The position numbers and the translations under genes are program-made. Shown piece by piece: positions 51,334-54,602 of a DNA stretch of 54,602 nt. Origin of the DNA: an uncultured Peptococcaceae bacterium (lineage in GTDB: Bacteria > Bacillota > Peptococcia > Peptococcales > Peptococcaceae); NCBI GenBank assembly GCA_937976375.1, contig CALJRU010000066.1, positions 1 through 54,602 on the forward strand. Reading direction: 5' to 3'. The first letter of the stretch is position 1, and each line of letters opens with the position of its first letter. Below the pieces are notes generated by a model, which worked only from the letters and a program-made list of their open reading frames with translations, ran no database searches and was not told where the DNA came from.

Positions 51334-52679
51334 AAAAAAAGATTTGTTTTGTAACACTGGGGTGTGCCAAAAATACGGTATATTCTGAATACATGATGGG
51401 CTTGGTTGCTGATAGTAACTATAGTCTTGTGCAAGACCCTGCTGAAGCGAATGTTATTGTGGTCAATACATGTGGTTTTATTACAGCAGCAAAGGAAGAG
51501 ACCATCAATACAATTTTAGAGCTGAATGATTTTAAAGAAAATGGACAATGTGAATATCTTGTTGCTATTGGTTGCATGGTTCAGAAATATGCTTCTGAGA
51601 TGGAGGCAGCGTTGCCAGAACTAGATCTATTGCTAGGAAGTACTGCGTATGATACCATACTGGCGCATATTGATAGCTTATATAAAAAGGAGCAAAATGA
51701 GCTCGAGAAGAGTTCGATTGATACGCACTGGCATCTTCCGAACGTTATTGAAAGAAATGGTCGCGTGCTTTCTACTCCAGGGTATTACGCCTATCTTACA
51801 ATAGCTGAAGGATGCGATAATCGTTGTACATTTTGTGCGATACCAGAAATGCAAGGACCTTATCGAAGCCGTACAATGGAAGATATACTAGAAGAGGCAA
51901 ATATGCTTGCTTCTCGTGGTGTAAAAGAAGTGATTGTAATTGCTCAAGATATTACAACCTATGGTATTGATAATTATGGTCGCTTCGCACTTCCTGAGTT
52001 GCTGCATGCGCTATGTGAGATTTCAGATCTGGAGTGGATTCGCCTACTGTATGCTTATCCAAATCATCTAAGTGATGAGCTGATTGATGTTATCGCTCAA
52101 GAAGAGAAAGTATGCAAATATATTGATATGCCTCTTCAACATGCAGATGATGGTATTCTTAGGGCTATGAATCGAAAAATTGATCAAGCACAAATTCGGT
52201 GTCTTATTTCAAAGATGCGTGAACGTATTCCTGGTCTTATGATTCGATCTACTTTTATTGTAGGATTTCCTGGAGAAACAGAAGAAGCTTATGGCAATCT
52301 ATTGAATTTCCTGGAAGAAATGAAACTGGATAGAGTTGGTGTTTTTCCATACTCACAAGAGGAGAATACTCCGGCAGGTCGTATGCCAGATCAACTAGAT
52401 GAAAATCTCAAAGAAGAGCGTGCACAAAACCTTATGGATGTCCAATTTGATATTATGTTTGACAAACATCGTAAACTTATCGGAGAAAGTCGTCGTGTAT
52501 TGATTGATGATATTGAAGATGGGATGTTGCTTTGTCGCAGTTATTCCGAAGCTCCAGACATTGATCCATATATCATTGTTCCAATCGAAGAAGTATCTGA
52601 TTATGAAATTGGGCAAATGCTCGATGTTATTATTAGCGACGTTCATGAATATGATTTAATAGGGAGTCTTGCAGAATGA
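51330..52679 (+). CDS. rimO: Ribosomal protein S12 methylthiotransferase RimO
   Basis: 449 residues. N-terminal cluster Cys12, Cys48 and Cys82; radical SAM Cys162, Cys166 and Cys169 (GCDNRCTFCAIPEMQGPYRSR region); C-terminal TRAM domain. It methylthiolates an aspartate of S12. The usual KNxVDSE near Cys12 reads KNTVYSE here. ftsK-rimO-pgsA is a frequent order in Bacillota. Overlaps ftsK and pgsA by 4 bases each. Confidence 0.95.
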   Translation: MKKKICFVTLGCAKNTVYSEYMMGLVADSNYSLVQDPAEANVIVVNTCGFITAAKEETINTILELNDFKENGQCEYLVAIGCMVQKYASEMEAALPELDLLLGSTAYDTILAHIDSLYKKEQNELEKSSIDTHWHLPNVIERNGRVLSTPGYYAYLTIAEGCDNRCTFCAIPEMQGPYRSRTMEDILEEANMLASRGVKEVIVIAQDITTYGIDNYGRFALPELLHALCEISDLEWIRLLYAYPNHLSDELIDVIAQEEKVCKYIDMPLQHADDGILRAMNRKIDQAQIRCLISKMRERIPGLMIRSTFIVGFPGETEEAYGNLLNFLEEMKLDRVGVFPYSQEENTPAGRMPDQLDENLKEERAQNLMDVQFDIMFDKHRKLIGESRRVLIDDIEDGMLLCRSYSEAPDIDPYIIVPIEEVSDYEIGQMLDVIISDVHEYDLIGSLAE

Positions 52680-53194
52680 ACATTCCAAACCAACTTACGA
52701 CCTTACGTGTAATATTAATTCCAGTGTTTATGTTTTTCTTTACATCAGATATAACAGCGAACAATATTATTGCAGCAATCGTTTTTATTGTTGCGTCACT
52801 GACCGATTTTTTGGATGGTCATTTGGCTCGTAAGTGGAACTTGGTAACCAATTTTGGCAAAATCATGGATCCGTTTGCAGATAAATTGTTGGTATTGACG
52901 GCATTAATTTATCTTGCAATTTCTGGTACCATTCCTGGTTGGCCAGTTATCATTATTATTGGTCGAGAATTACTTGTAACAAGCTTGCGTGCATTGGCGG
53001 CTGATAATGGGATCATTTTAGCGGCACGAAATTTAGGGAAATTTAAAACAGTCTCTCAAATGTTTGCAATAATATTTTTGATTTTAGGTTGGCAGATTAT
53101 TGGGTTGATATTACTCTATATCGCTGTAGCATTAACGATTATTTCATTGATAGACTACCTCATTCAGTTGAGTAAAAGTATTAAATTTAATTGA
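52676..53194 (+). CDS. pgsA: CDP-diacylglycerol-glycerol-3-phosphate 3-phosphatidyltransferase
   Basis: 172 residues with about five membrane helices. The CDP-alcohol phosphotransferase motif is complete: DFLDGHLARKWNLVTNFGKIMD region (DGxxAR, 8 residues, GxxxDxxxD). It makes phosphatidylglycerophosphate, the precursor of phosphatidylglycerol. The N-terminus MNIPNQLTTLRVILIPVFM is typical. Its stop lies within the TrmR ribosome-site region. Confidence 0.95.
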   Translation: MNIPNQLTTLRVILIPVFMFFFTSDITANNIIAAIVFIVASLTDFLDGHLARKWNLVTNFGKIMDPFADKLLVLTALIYLAISGTIPGWPVIIIIGRELLVTSLRALAADNGIILAARNLGKFKTVSQMFAIIFLILGWQIIGLILLYIAVALTIISLIDYLIQLSKSIKFN

Positions 53195-53205
53195 GGGCAG
53201 ATGCT

Positions 53206-53889
53206 ATGCATGATACTGAGCAGTTTGAGAAAATACCCTTTGGTGTAGTCAATGACTACACCAATCTTTTTCATACTCCAGAAAACGATAAATTTTTACA
53301 TCAATTAATGATGCGTGCAAAAAAAGAACATGTTTCTGTGGTGACACCTAATGTTGCTCATTTATTAGAAATGTTAGTGACTATTCATCAACCTAGATGT
53401 ATACTGGAACTTGGCACAGCCTTTGGTGTTTCAGCATATCATATATTAAAAGGATTGCAATCACCCGCTAGGTTCATAACTATTGATTTGATAAATGAAC
53501 GCCAGGAAGTTGCAAAAAAATTTTTATATGATGAGGGTATGGGAGAACATCAAATCATTTTTAAATGTGAAGATTTTAGAGAAGAAAATTATTTTTCAAA
53601 ACTTGCAGCAGAATATGGTCTATTTGATTTTGTATTTATTGATGCTGCAAAGGGACAGTATTCGTTAATTTTGGATACCTTAATGTCTTTAACAACATCT
53701 AATGCGGTGATTGTATTTGATAATATTTTTCTTAATGGATGGATTGTAGAAAATTCATACCCTAATCATCGACAGAAAACAGCTTTTCTTAGAATGAAAC
53801 AATTTTTGCAGGATGTTAAAGAGGATAAAAGATTTGTAAATACACTTCTATCATTTGATGATGGGGTATTGGTATTGGTAAAGAAATAG
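53206..53889 (+). CDS. trmR: tRNA 5-hydroxyuridine methyltransferase (TrmR/YrrM-like)
   Basis: 227-residue SAM-dependent O-methyltransferase (family 3): SAM motif I ILELGTAFGVS around 66-76, then FITIDLINERQ, FDFVFIDAAKGQY and FDNIFLNGWI. B. subtilis TrmR (YrrM) turns 5-hydroxyuridine into 5-methoxyuridine at tRNA position 34, and its gene lies next to U32-family hydroxylation genes, as here. ATG 53206 is 8 bases after GAGGG; an in-frame TTG at 53191 overlaps pgsA. A hairpin lies early in the coding sequence (53241-53263). Confidence 0.85.
   Translation: MHDTEQFEKIPFGVVNDYTNLFHTPENDKFLHQLMMRAKKEHVSVVTPNVAHLLEMLVTIHQPRCILELGTAFGVSAYHILKGLQSPARFITIDLINERQEVAKKFLYDEGMGEHQIIFKCEDFREENYFSKLAAEYGLFDFVFIDAAKGQYSLILDTLMSLTTSNAVIVFDNIFLNGWIVENSYPNHRQKTAFLRMKQFLQDVKEDKRFVNTLLSFDDGVLVLVKK
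53241..53263 (+). repeat. Terminator-like hairpin inside trmR
   Basis: TGGTGTAGTC (53241-53250), loop AAT, exact complement (53254-53263), then ATCTTTTTC. It begins 35 bases after the trmR start codon. It may act as a partial terminator or attenuator, or be chance. Confidence 0.4.
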
Positions 53890-53899
53890 GAGCGAAGCA

Positions 53900-54602
53900 A
53901 TGAGACAAAAGATTGAATTACTGGCACCGGCAGGTAATTTTGAGAAATTGAAATTTGCTTTACATTATGGAGCGGATGCAGTTTATTGTTCAGGCAAGGC
54001 TTTTGGTTTGCGTGCATTTGCCGGAAATTTTTCAAATGATGAATTGGCCGAAGCGGTTCGTTACACGCATCATAAAGGAAAAAAGATTTACATAACTTTA
54101 AATGCATATCCTCATAATACTGAATTAGAAGGTATTGAAGAATATCTTTCTTTCTTAGAACAAATTCAGCCAGATGCGCTTTTAATCGCTGATCCTGGTG
54201 TTTACGGGATCGCGCAGGAAATGGGAATTACCGTGCCGGTACATATTAGTACGCAAGCAACAGTTGTAAATTGGGCTGGCGTACATTTTTGGGAGACTCA
54301 GCCAAATGTTGAGCGTGTTGTATTAGCCCGTGAACTTTCACTTGATGAAATTTCAACCATTGCCAAAAAAACAAAAGCGGAATTAGAAATTTTTGTTCAT
54401 GGTGCTATGTGCATGTCATATTCTGGTCGGTGTCTTTTAAGCAACTATATGACTGGACGTGACGCTAATAAAGGTGAATGTGCGCAGCCATGTCGTTGGA
54501 ATTATGCCATCGTGGAAGAGAAACGACCGGGGATATATTATCCCATTGAAGAGGATGAGCATGGATCCTATATTTTCAATTCTCTTGACTTGTGTACATT
54601 GG
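53900..54602 (+). CDS. trhP: U32-family tRNA hydroxylation protein TrhP, N-terminal part
   Basis: 234 codons to the window edge with no stop. It starts RQKIELLAPAGNFEKLKFAL, then HGAMCMSYSGRCLLSNYMTG and ANKGECAQPCRWNY, the conserved cysteine region of TrhP/YegQ/YrrO proteins, which are needed for 5-hydroxyuridine at tRNA position 34. It starts 10 bases after trmR, whose product acts on that same base. It carries the Fe-S ligand region only in part; the rest is outside the window. Confidence 0.9.
   Translation, partial: MRQKIELLAPAGNFEKLKFALHYGADAVYCSGKAFGLRAFAGNFSNDELAEAVRYTHHKGKKIYITLNAYPHNTELEGIEEYLSFLEQIQPDALLIADPGVYGIAQEMGITVPVHISTQATVVNWAGVHFWETQPNVERVVLARELSLDEISTIAKKTKAELEIFVHGAMCMSYSGRCLLSNYMTGRDANKGECAQPCRWNYAIVEEKRPGIYYPIEEDEHGSYIFNSLDLCTL

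Noticed and set aside
1..54602. CRISPR arrays, tRNA or rRNA genes, prophage or conjugative genes
   Set aside because: I found no spaced direct repeats, cloverleaf or CCA-ended tRNA, ribosomal RNA signature, integrase or phage structural gene.

Overview
The window looks like chromosomal core sequence of a low-G+C anaerobic member of the Bacillota. The evidence is LL-diaminopimelate aminotransferase (DapL), a clostridial-type 2[4Fe-4S] ferredoxin, a stalk-domain (copper amine oxidase N-like) surface protein, C5-pathway tetrapyrrole genes, MutS2 and the tRNA wobble pair TrmR/TrhP. Gene content and order resemble the Negativicutes, perhaps Acidaminococcaceae-like, but nothing here proves the class. 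I see no rRNA, tRNA, CRISPR array, prophage or intact insertion sequence.

Layout. 1-184 is the tail of a DtxR-family metalloregulator that is richer in G+C than what follows. 296-3712 (minus) is a ttcA-comM-M29 aminopeptidase operon, divergent from a secreted phosphodiester glycosidase and a DUF454 membrane protein. 6.4-7.6 kb holds a small unknown gene and rnhB. 7.7-12.3 kb is a redox locus: a split HdrD/DsrK-like Fe-S protein plus a NarI/DsrM-like cytochrome b on the minus strand, divergent from a CoA-disulfide/persulfide reductase with a rhodanese domain. 12.4-15.3 kb has thiI, a 50-residue ORF, menA (minus) and ferredoxin. 15.4-24.8 kb runs on the plus strand: rnhA, an EnvC-like M23 protein, yhbY, proB, nadD, yqeK, rsfS, murI, a lipid kinase, dapL and ftsEX. 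24.8-27.2 kb is a purine nucleoside phosphorylase-mtnA-class II aldolase operon, which could salvage 5-deoxypentoses. 27.3-36.4 kb is a long run: a HepS-like protein, polyprenyl synthase, precorrin-2 dehydrogenase, hemA, hemC, cobA-hemD, hemL, miaB and ylbF. 36.6-54.6 kb is ABC-F, an RlhA-like U32 protein, mutS2, mutS, mutL, miaA, ftsK, rimO, pgsA, trmR and a truncated trhP.

How the genes fit together. menA and the polyprenyl synthase pair supply menaquinone, which the cytochrome b/Fe-S pair could use. The tetrapyrrole genes lead from glutamyl-tRNA to uroporphyrinogen III and precorrin-2/siroheme, but hemB and all dedicated heme genes are absent from the window. RNA modification is heavily represented (TtcA, ThiI, MiaB, MiaA, RimO, RlhA-like, TrmR, TrhP). 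Many genes overlap by 1-4 bases, implying translational coupling.

The items most worth a second look are the split quinone-linked Fe-S oxidoreductase facing a persulfide reductase across a dyad-rich spacer, the deoxypentose salvage operon, the cysteine-rich tail on YlbF, the small unknown genes at 6467-6751 and 13659-13811, a 22-bp perfect palindrome inside murI, and a terminator-like hairpin early in trmR. All assignments come from reading motifs; no database search was run.
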